This document shows positions 8,596 to 17,197 of a stretch of DNA of 64,000 bases, one piece after another. Source of the DNA: Phycisphaerae bacterium (GTDB taxonomy: Bacteria; Planctomycetota; Phycisphaerae; UBA1845; Fen-1342). Position 1 is the first letter of the stretch, and every line of letters starts with the position of its first letter. The translations under genes were made by a program, and so were the position numbers. A model generated the notes under the pieces. The model worked only from the letters and a program-made list of their open reading frames with translations. It did no database searches and was not told the DNA's origin. Where the stretch lies: positions 31,505 to 95,504 of the forward strand of contig JAGNKU010000019.1 in assembly GCA_017999985.1 (NCBI GenBank). Reading direction: 5' to 3'.

Positions 8596-9723
8596 ATGAA
8601 CCACGCACAGACCCACACCTCACAACCACTCGCACGCAGTTTGCTGTGGCTCGTCGCGCTCGCGTTGCTGGCGAGCGCCTGGGAGGCCAGCGCCGGCAAC
8701 ATCAACTGGGGCAAGCAGGAGTCGCCGCGGATGTACAGCCAGTACGCCGCCCACCGGCAGCTCGTCGGCCCCGTGGATACCCACTTCATCGGGAGCCCGC
8801 CGGCCAGTTGCTGGGCCAGCCCGACGTACCTGATCGGCGGGTTTGGGCCGCCGGAGACGATCACCGCCGTACACCGGGCGCGGCACCTCGTCCCGGTGTG
8901 CCCGGGTGAGACCGCTCCGGCTCCGTGGTGGACGCCGCCGCCGATCTCACCGCCGGCGGTCAACTGGGGCACAACGTTCGCGGGTGCCCGCGGCAGCGTC
9001 ATCCATCCCGGGCCGCCCAACCACGCCGACAATTTCCTGGAAGTGCTCGGCGCGGCCTACCGCTGGGGCATCCTCGGCGGCTACGCCTACGCCTCGATCG
9101 GGTTCCACGACCCGATTTGCGAGTCACGCTGGTGCACGCTGACGGGCGACCAGGTCGTGCCGCCGGTGCCGGACCCGCCGCCGGACACGCTGCCTCGGCT
9201 GTGCATTAGCGCGGTCGCGGTCGACTCGCACCTGGGCGTGTTCGCCCTGGTGATCGTCGCTCAGAACATCGAGCCGGCGGACTTGCTGGGGGCGGAGATT
9301 CACATTGGGGCAGTTGGGGAGAACGGCCCGGGGATCTACTGGTTGGGGAGCGGCCTGGAGTGGGAGAATCTGAACGGGGACGGGCTCGCCAAGGTCGTAC
9401 TGGAGGAACCCTTCCCGATGGAGTTCTATCCGGCGTTTGTCGCGGAGCAGATGTACATCTCCCTCTATACGATGGAGTACCCGGAGGGAGCCCTGCGCGG
9501 GCAATTGCTCGCCCTGCCCGTGGCCTACATCGCGGGCGACGTGAACTGCGACGGCGAAGTCAGCTTCGCCGACATCAACCCGTTCGTGCTGTACCTGTCC
9601 AACTTCGACACCTGGCAGAGCGAATATCCCGACTGCCCGCCAGAAAACGGCGACATCAACGGCGACGGCGAGTTCCCGTCGTTCCGCGACATCAACGCCT
9701 TCGTGAGCCTGCTCTCGCAGTAG
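8596..9723 (+). CDS. Secreted CHRD-like domain protein with dockerin-like C-terminus
   Basis: The 375-residue protein has AGGAG eight bases before the ATG and a signal peptide over the first 35 residues. Residues 30-170 are a Pro/Trp-rich region of unknown fold. Residues 175-310 look like a CHRD (chordin) domain: it begins LTGDQVVPPVPDPP, contains AEIHIGAVGENGPG and ends EGALRGQL, the usual CHRD ending. The last 65 residues are two dockerin-like calcium loops (GDVNCDGEVSFADINPF and GDINGDGEFPSFRDINAF). It is probably exported and anchored or assembled through the dockerin-like part. A strong hairpin terminator follows. Confidence 0.75.
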   Translation: MNHAQTHTSQPLARSLLWLVALALLASAWEASAGNINWGKQESPRMYSQYAAHRQLVGPVDTHFIGSPPASCWASPTYLIGGFGPPETITAVHRARHLVPVCPGETAPAPWWTPPPISPPAVNWGTTFAGARGSVIHPGPPNHADNFLEVLGAAYRWGILGGYAYASIGFHDPICESRWCTLTGDQVVPPVPDPPPDTLPRLCISAVAVDSHLGVFALVIVAQNIEPADLLGAEIHIGAVGENGPGIYWLGSGLEWENLNGDGLAKVVLEEPFPMEFYPAFVAEQMYISLYTMEYPEGALRGQLLALPVAYIAGDVNCDGEVSFADINPFVLYLSNFDTWQSEYPDCPPENGDINGDGEFPSFRDINAFVSLLSQ

Positions 9724-9743
9724 GTCACGAAGCTCAGCCGGCC

Positions 9744-9784
9744 GCAGCGCCCGTAGCTCCCGCGACGGGCGCTGCGTGCTTTTG
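9744..9784 (+). terminator. Intrinsic-type terminator after the CHRD/dockerin gene
   Basis: A perfect 11-bp stem (9744-9754 with 9765-9775) with a 10-base loop is followed by GTGCTTTTG. It lies between the dockerin-like gene and the RNase P RNA promoter. Confidence 0.6.
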
Positions 9785-9808
9785 CTCGCGGCGCCTGCCG
9801 TTCTCGCG

Positions 9809-9814
9809 TACAAT
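9809..9814 (+). promoter_or_regulatory. -10 element of the rnpB promoter
   Basis: TACAAT lies seven bases before the first base of the RNase P RNA, the right distance for a -10 box. I do not see a good -35 element. Confidence 0.5.
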
Positions 9815-9955
9815 CCGTATTGGCGGAGTGGGCCAGGCGACCGCTGTCGGGGCGACCCGGCAGAGGAAAGTCCGAACTGGACAGGGCACGGTGATGGCTA
9901 ACAGCCACCGGGTGCGAGCCCAGGGAAAGTGCCACAGAAAAGATACCGCCGGCGG

Positions 9956-9976
9956 GGCGGTGGCTTCGCCACCGCC
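9956..9976 (+). repeat. Hairpin inside the RNase P RNA insertion
   Basis: A 9-bp perfect stem (9956-9964 with 9968-9976) with a 3-base loop sits at the start of the insertion in helix P12 of rnpB. Confidence 0.7.
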
Positions 9977-9991
9977 GTGACAGGGTCGAAT

Positions 9992-10090
9992 GTAACAAGG
10001 TGACAATGTGTGCGTCCCTCGGCTTGTTGGATGGTCCTCGGATTGCGGACGGGCTCACTCTGTTACTCTGTCACGTTGTTACCTTATCAC
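9992..10090. repeat. Inverted arrays of degenerate 8-base repeats inside rnpB
   Basis: Read on the minus strand, 10090-10051 is five consecutive 8-base units of the form GTRAYARN. Read on the plus strand, 9992-10007 holds two similar units. The arms pair: 9992-10005 is complementary to 10069-10082 at 13 of 14 positions, so the insert folds into a long extra helix. Confidence 0.7.
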
Positions 10091-10323
10091 CTCCCCGCCG
10101 GTAAGGGTGAAATGGTGCGGTAAGAGCGCACCGCGCGGCCGGTGACGGCCGTGGCAGGGTAAACCCCACCGCCAGCAAGCCCAAATAGGGGGCGATGAGC
10201 CGGCCCGGCTCGTTACCAGCCCCGGGTAGGGCGCTTGAGCCCGTCGGTAACGGCGGGCCTAGAGGAATGGTCGCCATCCGCCTCAAGCGGAAACAGAATT
10301 CGGCTTACTGGCCCACTCCGCCG

Positions 10324-10652
10324 AATTTCCCGCCCGCCGCTGTCAGAATCGCACTCCCGGAGGGATAGGCACAGTTGGAGACCTGGCCAACTGGCGCTCA
10401 GAACCACGGGTGACACTTCGATCCGCCAACTGAGCCCCAAGTGCCGAGCGTGCGGAAGCCGCGAAAGCACGGCCGCGCGCCGCTGGCCAGCGGAATTCTA
10501 ATTGAAACGCCAGGGTGCCGATCGGTATTTTGAAGTATTGGTCAGAACGCGAATCGCACGGGACCGCGTTCGGAAGGAGTGGGAAAGCTCAATTACGGGT
10601 AGGCCGGTGGTCGCCCGCGCAGGTCGCCACTGGCGCTGCTGGAGGGTTCGCG
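10324..10652. other. Intergenic stretch between rnpB and the Gly-rich repeat protein
   Basis: About 329 bases. It holds a likely promoter (see the next entry) and, at its end, GGAGGG six bases before the next ATG. I see no other gene in it. Confidence 0.5.
10502..10531 (+). promoter_or_regulatory. Possible sigma70-type promoter for the Gly-rich repeat protein
   Basis: TTGAAA (10502-10507) and TATTTT (10526-10531) are separated by 18 bases, about 120 bases upstream of the start codon. It would give a leader of roughly 115 nt. Confidence 0.45.
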
Positions 10653-13625
10653 ATGTACACGGTGACACAATTGGCTGCGCGCGCGGGGCGCGCCCGAGCT
10701 CTGCTGACCGGCTTGGTCGTATGTGGTCTGCCATTCACGACTCTGGCCCAAGTGCACATTTTCACGACGGATACGCTGATCGCCGACGGCGACACGACCT
10801 GGGACGGCTACGACATTGTCGTGCAGGGCTGCACGGTGACGATTAACGGCGCCCATGCGTTCAACTCCGTCACGATCGAGCGTAGCGCAAGCAACCAACC
10901 CGGCACCATCACACACGCCGCCGGTTTCTCGAACGGCACGGTCAACGGCATGCACCTCACGGTGGCCGGTGACGTGCTGATCCAGGGCTCCGATGGTGCG
11001 CTCGTCGCCAGCCTGCTGACGGCTACGGCCCGCGGGTTCGGTCCGCACACGGGGCCCGGGGCCGGTGTGCTCGGTGTGAACTTCGGCAGCGGTGGGGGCT
11101 ACGGTGGTCATGGGGGGCGTGCCCATGAGGGGCAGGCCGGCGGCGGCGTGTACGGCCTGTTCATGCAGCCGACCGAACTCGGCAGCGGTGGCGCCGGTGA
11201 CAACGACAGCTATAACCAGCTGGGCGGCGCCGGTGGCGGAGCGGTACACCTCGTGGTGGGTGGAACCCTCACCGTGAATGGTCAATTGCGCGCCGACGGC
11301 GGAAACGGCGCCGCCGGCACCAGCGAGTCCGCCGGTGGCGGTTCGGGCGGCAGCCTCTGGATCGAGGCGGGGGCATTGACGGGGACCGGGACCATCGCAG
11401 CCCGCGGCGGCAACGCGGGCGACGCGCGGTCCGGCGGTGGCGGCGGCGGCCGCATCGCGGTCTACTCCGATAACGTCACGTTTGGTGGCATCGTCAGTGC
11501 GTGCGGCGGTACCGGCTACGTCCGCGGCGGCGCCGGGACACGCTTCAGCAAGAGCTCGGTCCAGCTCTATGGGGACCTGCGCATTGACAACGAGGGTGCT
11601 GCCGGTGCCATCACTGACCTGCCCGCGCCGATCTCGACGATCGACGGGCTGACGGTGGCCGGCGCGGCGATACTCGACCTCCCCGGCGCCACGACCCTGA
11701 CCATCACAGACCTGAGCGTCCTGACCGGCGGCGTCCTGACGCACCGGGCCGGAGAAGCCGGATTCCTAATCGATGCCGCCGGCGACGTGTACATCGCTGA
11801 GGACGGTTGCCTGAATGTGAGCGCCCGCGGATATGGCCCACACACAGGCCCCGGGGCCGGCGCGCTTGGCCCGAGTTTCGGCGGCGGTGGCGGCCACGGC
11901 GGCTATGGCGGTAGCAGCAACGGAGGACAGGCCGGCGGCAGTGTATATGGCTCGTTCACTCAACCGGTCGAACTCGGCAGCGGCGGCGCCGGGGACAACG
12001 ACTCCTACAACGAACCGGGTGGCGCGGGCGGTGGAGCCGTACACCTCATCGTTGGCGGGACCCTCACCGTGGACGGCCAACTGCTCGCCGATGGCGGAAA
12101 CGGTGAAAGCGGCTACAGCGAATCGGCGGGTGGCGGATCAGGTGGGAGTATCTGGATCGAGATGGGCTGGTTGACGGGGACAGGGACGATCGCGGCGCGC
12201 GGCGGGAACGCGGGTGACACGCGGTCCGGCGGCGGTGGCGGCGGCCGCATCGCCATCTACTGCAGCAACACCGCGTTCACGTTTGGCGGCACCATCAGTG
12301 CCTGCGGCGGCACGGGCTACATTCACGGCGGCGCCGGCTCGCGCTTCAGCAAGGCCGCGCCCCAACCGCACGGGGACCTGCTCCTTGACAACGACGGCAC
12401 AGCCGGCGCGATCACGGACCTGCCGGTACCAATCCCAACCGTTGACGTGCTGACGGTGGCCGGCGCGGCGATACTCGACTTCCCCGGCGCCACTGTGTTG
12501 AGCGTCACAGACCTGAACGTGCTCTCGAACGGCATCGTGACCCATCGTGCCGGAGAGGCCGAATTCCAGATCGATGCAGCCGGTGATGTGGTTATCGCAG
12601 CGGACAGTCGCATCGATGTCAGCGCCCGCGGATACGGTCCGCACACGGGGCCCGGGGCCGGCACGCTCGGCCCGAGCTTCGGCGGCGGCGGGGGCTACGG
12701 CGGCCACGGCGGCAGCAGCAACGGAGGACAGGCCGGCGGCGGCGTCTACGGCTCATTCATTCAGCCCGCCGAACTCGGCAGCGGCGGCGCCGGGGACAAC
12801 GACGGCTTTGACGAGCTGGGCGGCGCGGGCGGCGGAGCCATACGCCTTACCGTTGGCGGAACCCTTACCGTGGATGGCCAACTGCTCGCCAATGGCGGAA
12901 ACGGTGAAAGCGGCTACAGCGAGTCGGCGGGTGGCGGCTCCGGCGGTAGCATCTGGATCGAGGCAGCCACGCTGGCAGGCACAGGCACGATCGCGGCCCG
13001 CGGCGGGAATGCGGGTGACACGCGGTCGGGCGGCGGTGGCGGCGGCCGCATCGCCATCTACACTTGCGATCAACGAGTGGATCCCGCGCAGATTGTGGTG
13101 ACAGGTGGCAGCGGCTGGCAGGGAGGCGGATCCGGCACGGTGACGCACGTATCCGCTTTCATCGCCATTACCCAACAGCCGGTCGGTGGCATTGTCTTCG
13201 CCGGAGATCCACTCCAGCTCTCCATTGCGGCGGACACGACGCAGGGCACACTGACGTATCAGTGGCGCCGGGACCAGACGGACCTGAGTGATGACGGGCA
13301 TTACGCGGGCGTCCAGACCGAGACGTTGACGGTCGCGGCGGCGGCGCTCAGCGACCAGGGCTACTACGACGTGTGGCTGACCGACGATTGCGGCATGCAG
13401 CTCAGCCAGAGTGCGTATGTGATCGTCCCGCCGCCCGGCGATGTGACCTGTGACGGCGTGGTCAGTTTCGCCGATATCAACCCGTTCGTGCTCGCGCTCA
13501 GCAATCCAACGCTGTATGAGCAGCTGTGGCCGCAGTGCCGCCTGCTCCAGGCCGACTGCAACGGGAATGGCATGGTGGACTTCCGTGACATCAACCCGTT
13601 CGTGGCGCTGCTGACGGGTAAGTGA
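10653..13625 (+). CDS. Large secreted Gly-rich repeat protein with Ig-like and dockerin-like C-terminus
   Basis: The start at 10653 is fixed by GGAGGG six bases upstream and the signal peptide that follows. The 990-residue protein holds three tandem copies of a block of about 265 residues; the third is partial. Each copy has a Gly-rich part (GPHTGPGAG, SFGGGGG, GSGGAGDND, GGAGGGA, RSGGGGGGRIA) and a beta-strand-rich part resembling a beta-helix (VAGAAILDLPGATTLTITDL, THRAGEA). Residues 840-925 look like an Ig-like domain (TYQWRRDQTDLSDDGHY, ALSDQGYYDVWLTD). The last 60 residues are two dockerin-like loops (GDVTCDGVVSFADINPF, VDFRDINPF). It is most likely an extracellular structural or adhesive protein. 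No enzymatic motif is visible. Confidence 0.75.
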   Translation: MYTVTQLAARAGRARALLTGLVVCGLPFTTLAQVHIFTTDTLIADGDTTWDGYDIVVQGCTVTINGAHAFNSVTIERSASNQPGTITHAAGFSNGTVNGMHLTVAGDVLIQGSDGALVASLLTATARGFGPHTGPGAGVLGVNFGSGGGYGGHGGRAHEGQAGGGVYGLFMQPTELGSGGAGDNDSYNQLGGAGGGAVHLVVGGTLTVNGQLRADGGNGAAGTSESAGGGSGGSLWIEAGALTGTGTIAARGGNAGDARSGGGGGGRIAVYSDNVTFGGIVSACGGTGYVRGGAGTRFSKSSVQLYGDLRIDNEGAAGAITDLPAPISTIDGLTVAGAAILDLPGATTLTITDLSVLTGGVLTHRAGEAGFLIDAAGDVYIAEDGCLNVSARGYGPHTGPGAGALGPSFGGGGGHGGYGGSSNGGQAGGSVYGSFTQPVELGSGGAGDNDSYNEPGGAGGGAVHLIVGGTLTVDGQLLADGGNGESGYSESAGGGSGGSIWIEMGWLTGTGTIAARGGNAGDTRSGGGGGGRIAIYCSNTAFTFGGTISACGGTGYIHGGAGSRFSKAAPQPHGDLLLDNDGTAGAITDLPVPIPTVDVLTVAGAAILDFPGATVLSVTDLNVLSNGIVTHRAGEAEFQIDAAGDVVIAADSRIDVSARGYGPHTGPGAGTLGPSFGGGGGYGGHGGSSNGGQAGGGVYGSFIQPAELGSGGAGDNDGFDELGGAGGGAIRLTVGGTLTVDGQLLANGGNGESGYSESAGGGSGGSIWIEAATLAGTGTIAARGGNAGDTRSGGGGGGRIAIYTCDQRVDPAQIVVTGGSGWQGGGSGTVTHVSAFIAITQQPVGGIVFAGDPLQLSIAADTTQGTLTYQWRRDQTDLSDDGHYAGVQTETLTVAAAALSDQGYYDVWLTDDCGMQLSQSAYVIVPPPGDVTCDGVVSFADINPFVLALSNPTLYEQLWPQCRLLQADCNGNGMVDFRDINPFVALLTGK
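11028..13065 (+). repeat. Three long in-frame tandem repeats of about 795-800 bp
   Basis: Units begin near 11028, 11823 and 12623, each at the same GCCCGCGG sequence; the third is cut short near 13065. Copies 2 and 3 are closer to each other than to copy 1 by eye. The repeats are within one reading frame and encode the Gly-rich blocks. Confidence 0.75.
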
Positions 13626-13660
13626 GGCGCACCCGCGTCTATCACGGGCTCCAAGCCACG

Positions 13661-13692
13661 GGCCGGGCAGCGCATGTTGGCGCTGCCCGGCC
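13661..13692 (+). terminator. Strong hairpin after the Gly-rich repeat protein
   Basis: A perfect 13-bp GC-rich stem (13661-13673 with 13680-13692) with a 6-base loop lies 36 bases after the stop. No T-run follows, so it may act as a transcript-end stabiliser or a weak terminator. Confidence 0.5.
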
Positions 13693-13791
13693 CCGCTTGC
13701 TCCCCGCCCGCACTGACGCGATAGTACGCGCAGCGAGACGCGGAGGATCCCGCGCCCGCCGGCCCGCGCGGGCCACGTCGACAAGGATGTC

Positions 13792-15918
13792 ATGTTCCGC
13801 CGACGCCTGACCTGGTTCTGGGTTCTGCTAACCGGCCTTGCGCTGGTGATCGTGGCGCGCCTGTGTCAGATCCAGGTCGTGCAGGCGGGCGAGTATCAGC
13901 GGCTGGCGGACCGCATCCTGACCCGTCGTCCGGACTACATCCCCGCCCCGCGCGGCGCGATCCTCGATCACAGCGGACACGTGCTGCTGGTGGACGAGCC
14001 CACCGCCGACATCTGCATCCACTACGGCGCGCTCACGGTGCCGCCGCAGGCGGACTACCTCCTGGAAGCGGCCCGCGCGTTGAAGCGGCGCGGCGACTAT
14101 CCCAGTGATGCGCGGTTGAGCGACATTGCCGCGCATCTGCCGGTCGAGATCGAGGAGATGTGGTGGCAACTATCCGGCCTGACCGGCATCCCGCAGCCCG
14201 AGTTGCGGGCCAGCGCCCGGCAGGTTGTCGCCCGGGTGCAGCGCTGGCGCGCGGCCAGCGGCCAGCCCGTCATCCGCGAAGAACGCCAGCTTCTGCCGGT
14301 CATCGAGGGGATTCGCAACGCCGTCGCCGTGGATGTGCGTCTGAAGATGGGCCGCTACCCGTGGCTGCGCGTCGTGCCCAGCGCGCGGCGCGTCGCCCGC
14401 GACGCCGACGCCGTCGCCCACGTGCTCGGCCGCACGGGTGCCGCCAGCCCGGAACTTCTTGCCGCTGACCCGCTGCGTGGCGACGAGTTGCGCGGTCTGC
14501 GGGCCGGCGACCGCTGCGGCGTGTCGGGTATCGAGCGGCTGGCGGAGACCTCGCTGCGTGGCCAGCGCGGTCGGATCCTGATGGACTACGAGTGGCAGGA
14601 ACGCGAGCGCAGCGAGCCGATCGCGGGGCACGACGTGCACCTGACGATCGATCTGCCCCTGCAGAAATACGTCGTGGAACGGCTGGAAGAGGCGGTCGGG
14701 CAACTGCCGGAGCGCCTCCGGGCGGGTGCCGCGGCTGTCGTCATCGACGTGGCGACACGCGAGGTGCGCGCGCTGGCGAGCTATCCGTCCTACCGCTACG
14801 ACGACTTCGACGCCGATTACGCGGCCCTGCAGCGCGACGCCCGCCGCCTGCCGCTGCTCTTCCGCGCCGTACAGGCCCAGTACCCGCCCGGATCGATCTG
14901 CAAGGCCATCACGCTGGTCGGCGGACTGACCGAGGGAGTGATCACGCCGGCGACGCGCTTCCACTGCACCGGCCATCTGCTCCCGGACAAGCCCGATCGC
15001 TTCCGCTGCTGGATCTACAGCCAGTACGGCATCACCCACGATTTTGAGGAGCCGGAAGGCCAGAACAGCGAGGACGCGGTCCGCAACTCATGCAACATCT
15101 ACTTCTTCCGCGTCGGCGAGCGCCTCGGCCCGGACCGGCTCTGCGACTGGTTCGCGCGCTTCGGCCTGGGCCGGACCACCGGCAGCGGGCTGATCGAAGA
15201 GAGCACGGGCATTGTCCCCACTGGCGAGTGGCTGCAGCGCGTCGCCGGCCGCGCACCCCAGACATCCGACGCATGGAACTTCGCGATCGGCCAGGGCGAG
15301 GTGACCATCACGCCGCTGCAGGCCGCCAATGTCGCCGCCACGATCGCGGCCGGGTCTTGGCTGCCGGTGCGCCTGGCCTACGACGACAGCGGGCATGCCT
15401 GCGGCGCACCGGTCACACCGCCGGTCACGTTCGACGAGGGCCACATCAGCGTGCTGCGGCGCGGCATGTGGCGGGTGGTGAACGAGCCAGGCGGGACGGC
15501 CGCGCGCTACGCCGCCCTGGACCGCGGCGACTATGAGCTGTGCGGCAAGACCGGCTCGGCCCAGACCGTGCCCCGCCCTATCACATATCGCTATACATTC
15601 GAATGGCTGGACGGGTACCGCGAGGAAGCGATCGCCTACCTGGAGGATGACGCCCGCGCGGTGCTGCCCGCGCGCGGCGACGAGCAGCCGCGTTGCGTCG
15701 GCCGGCATGCCGCCGAGCGCTTCCCGAGCCTGGAAGAGGGGGAGCGCCTGCCCGCCCATGCCTGGTTCATGGGCTTCACGCAGCCCGCGCGCACGCCGCG
15801 CGGCGCCCGTCCCGCGGGTAAGGTCTACGCCATCAGCGTGCTGCTCGAATTCGGCGGCAGCGGCGGAGCCGAGGCCGGTCCCGTGGCGAAGCAGATCGCG
15901 GAATATCTCCTGCAGTGA
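13792..15918 (+). CDS. mrdA: Penicillin-binding protein 2, elongasome transpeptidase
   Basis: This cell-wall cross-linking enzyme has 708 residues: a short cytoplasmic start, one membrane helix (FWVLLTGLALVIVARL), a dimerisation/pedestal region beginning with the PRG box (APRGAILDHSG), and a transpeptidase domain. The three active-site motifs are all present: Ser368-x-x-Lys371 (GSICK), Ser433-Cys-Asn435, and Lys586-Thr-Gly588. It acts with RodA, encoded 16 bases downstream, in lateral peptidoglycan synthesis. The pair shows that this organism makes a peptidoglycan wall. The C-terminal region is somewhat long for PBP2, with an insert of about 60 residues after KTG. Confidence 0.93.
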   Translation: MFRRRLTWFWVLLTGLALVIVARLCQIQVVQAGEYQRLADRILTRRPDYIPAPRGAILDHSGHVLLVDEPTADICIHYGALTVPPQADYLLEAARALKRRGDYPSDARLSDIAAHLPVEIEEMWWQLSGLTGIPQPELRASARQVVARVQRWRAASGQPVIREERQLLPVIEGIRNAVAVDVRLKMGRYPWLRVVPSARRVARDADAVAHVLGRTGAASPELLAADPLRGDELRGLRAGDRCGVSGIERLAETSLRGQRGRILMDYEWQERERSEPIAGHDVHLTIDLPLQKYVVERLEEAVGQLPERLRAGAAAVVIDVATREVRALASYPSYRYDDFDADYAALQRDARRLPLLFRAVQAQYPPGSICKAITLVGGLTEGVITPATRFHCTGHLLPDKPDRFRCWIYSQYGITHDFEEPEGQNSEDAVRNSCNIYFFRVGERLGPDRLCDWFARFGLGRTTGSGLIEESTGIVPTGEWLQRVAGRAPQTSDAWNFAIGQGEVTITPLQAANVAATIAAGSWLPVRLAYDDSGHACGAPVTPPVTFDEGHISVLRRGMWRVVNEPGGTAARYAALDRGDYELCGKTGSAQTVPRPITYRYTFEWLDGYREEAIAYLEDDARAVLPARGDEQPRCVGRHAAERFPSLEEGERLPAHAWFMGFTQPARTPRGARPAGKVYAISVLLEFGGSGGAEAGPVAKQIAEYLLQ

Positions 15919-15934
15919 GGCGCGGGTAGGCCCG

Positions 15935-17170
15935 ATGCTCGACCGACAAGTCCTGAACCTGACGCGACTCGGCTGGAGCCTGGCGGTCCCAGTGGTCTTC
16001 CTGGCGGCGGTGGGGCTGAGCTGCATCCACGCAACGGAGCGCGACCCGACCCCGGGCGCAGCGGCGGCGGCCGCCCGCTACGCGGGGGAGGAGCGTGGCT
16101 GGCTGCTGCGGACCTATGACGCCCTGGGCCCGATGACCGTCCGCCAGCTCGTGTACCTGCTCACCGGCACGGGCCTGCTGCTGCTCGTCCTCGTGCCGAG
16201 CTACCAGAAGATCGGGCGGTACGCTTACCCGGTGTACGGCATCACGATCCTGCTGCTACTGCTGCTGTTTGTCGATCGGTACGTGGACTTGCCGCTGATC
16301 CCGGTGCGGAACAACGCGCGGCGCTGGATCCAGTACGGGTTCTTCACGCTCCAGCCGTCGGAATTCATGAAGCTGGCCCTGGTCCTGGTGCTCGCGCGCT
16401 ACCTCCGCTTCCGCAATTCGTACCGGCGCTGGTGGGGTCTGGCGCCGCCGTTCCTGCTCAGCGTCGTGCCGATGGTGCTGATCCTCAAGCAGCCTGACCT
16501 GGGCACGATGCTCATGCTGCTCCCGGTGCTGTTCGCGATGCTCTTCGTGGCCGGCGCCCGGATGCGACACCTGCTCGTGATCATCGTGCTGGGCACGCTG
16601 ACGCTGCCGGCGTTCTACTACTTCGGCATGAAGCCCTATCAGCGCGAGCGCATCGAGGTGCTGTTCCGGCAGCACACGACCGACGAAGCCTGGCACATGG
16701 ACGCGGGCTATCAACTGCGGCAGTCGAAGATCGCGCTGGGCACGGGCGGCCTGACGGGCACCGGCTACGGCGCTGGTATTTTCGTCCAGTACAAGGACCT
16801 GCTGCCCGAGGAGCAGAACGACTTCATCTTCGCCATCATCGGCCACCAGTGGGGCCTGGTCGGCGGCCTGCTGGCGATCGGCGCCTACGTGCTGATCATC
16901 GTCTTCGGCCTCGAGGTGGCCACCGTGACCAACGACCCGTTCGGACGGCTGCTGGCCGTCGGCGTGGTGGTCATGATCGCCGTGCAGGCCCTCCTGAACA
17001 TCTGCATGACGATCGGGCTCGCTCCGATCACCGGCATGACGCTGCCGTTCGTCAGTGCCGGGGGCAGCAGCTTGTGGGCCAATTTCCTCGCGCTGGGCCT
17101 GCTGGTGAATGTCGCCCAGCGGCGCCCCCTGCTGATCGCCCGCCCGCCTTTCGAACATGGCGACGATTGA
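15935..17170 (+). CDS. rodA: RodA, SEDS-family peptidoglycan glycosyltransferase
   Basis: The ATG at 15935 gives 411 residues; the longer open frame upstream overlaps mrdA and is not gene-like. About ten membrane helices are visible. SEDS signatures are present: RRWIQYGFFTLQPSEFMKLALV, ILKQPDLGTMLMLLPV, GLTGTGYG, PEEQNDFIFAIIGHQWG and the late GMTLPFVSAGGSS. The protein polymerises lipid II into glycan strands and pairs with PBP2, encoded directly upstream. The first loop (residues about 30-60) contains a short Ala-rich insert not usual for RodA. Confidence 0.93.
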   Translation: MLDRQVLNLTRLGWSLAVPVVFLAAVGLSCIHATERDPTPGAAAAAARYAGEERGWLLRTYDALGPMTVRQLVYLLTGTGLLLLVLVPSYQKIGRYAYPVYGITILLLLLLFVDRYVDLPLIPVRNNARRWIQYGFFTLQPSEFMKLALVLVLARYLRFRNSYRRWWGLAPPFLLSVVPMVLILKQPDLGTMLMLLPVLFAMLFVAGARMRHLLVIIVLGTLTLPAFYYFGMKPYQRERIEVLFRQHTTDEAWHMDAGYQLRQSKIALGTGGLTGTGYGAGIFVQYKDLLPEEQNDFIFAIIGHQWGLVGGLLAIGAYVLIIVFGLEVATVTNDPFGRLLAVGVVVMIAVQALLNICMTIGLAPITGMTLPFVSAGGSSLWANFLALGLLVNVAQRRPLLIARPPFEHGDD

Positions 17171-17197
17171 CGCCGCGCGGTCCCTGACCGGGCCGCG

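Larger units (their letters stand above)
9822..10323 (+). ncRNA. rnpB: RNase P RNA (class A) with an extended insertion
   Basis: This is the catalytic RNA that trims tRNA 5' ends. The ends pair (GGCGGAGTGGGCC at the 5' end with GGCCCACTCCGCC at the 3' end). Internal landmarks are all present in order: GAGGAAAGTCCGAAC near 9862, GCCACAGAAA near 9931, GGTAAGGGTGAAA near 10100, GTGCGGTAAGAGCGCACCG near 10114, GGTAAACCCCACC near 10157, AAATAGGGG near 10183 and AGAGGAATGG near 10261. At about 502 nt it is longer than the usual 350-400. The excess lies between ACCGCCGGC and GGTAAGGG, at the tip of helix P12, where a roughly 120-nt hairpin-forming insert is present. Confidence 0.95.

Noticed and set aside
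11028..13065. Possible CRISPR or satellite array
   Set aside because: The repeats are about 800 bp, in frame within one gene and encode Gly-rich blocks; there are no short repeats with unique spacers.
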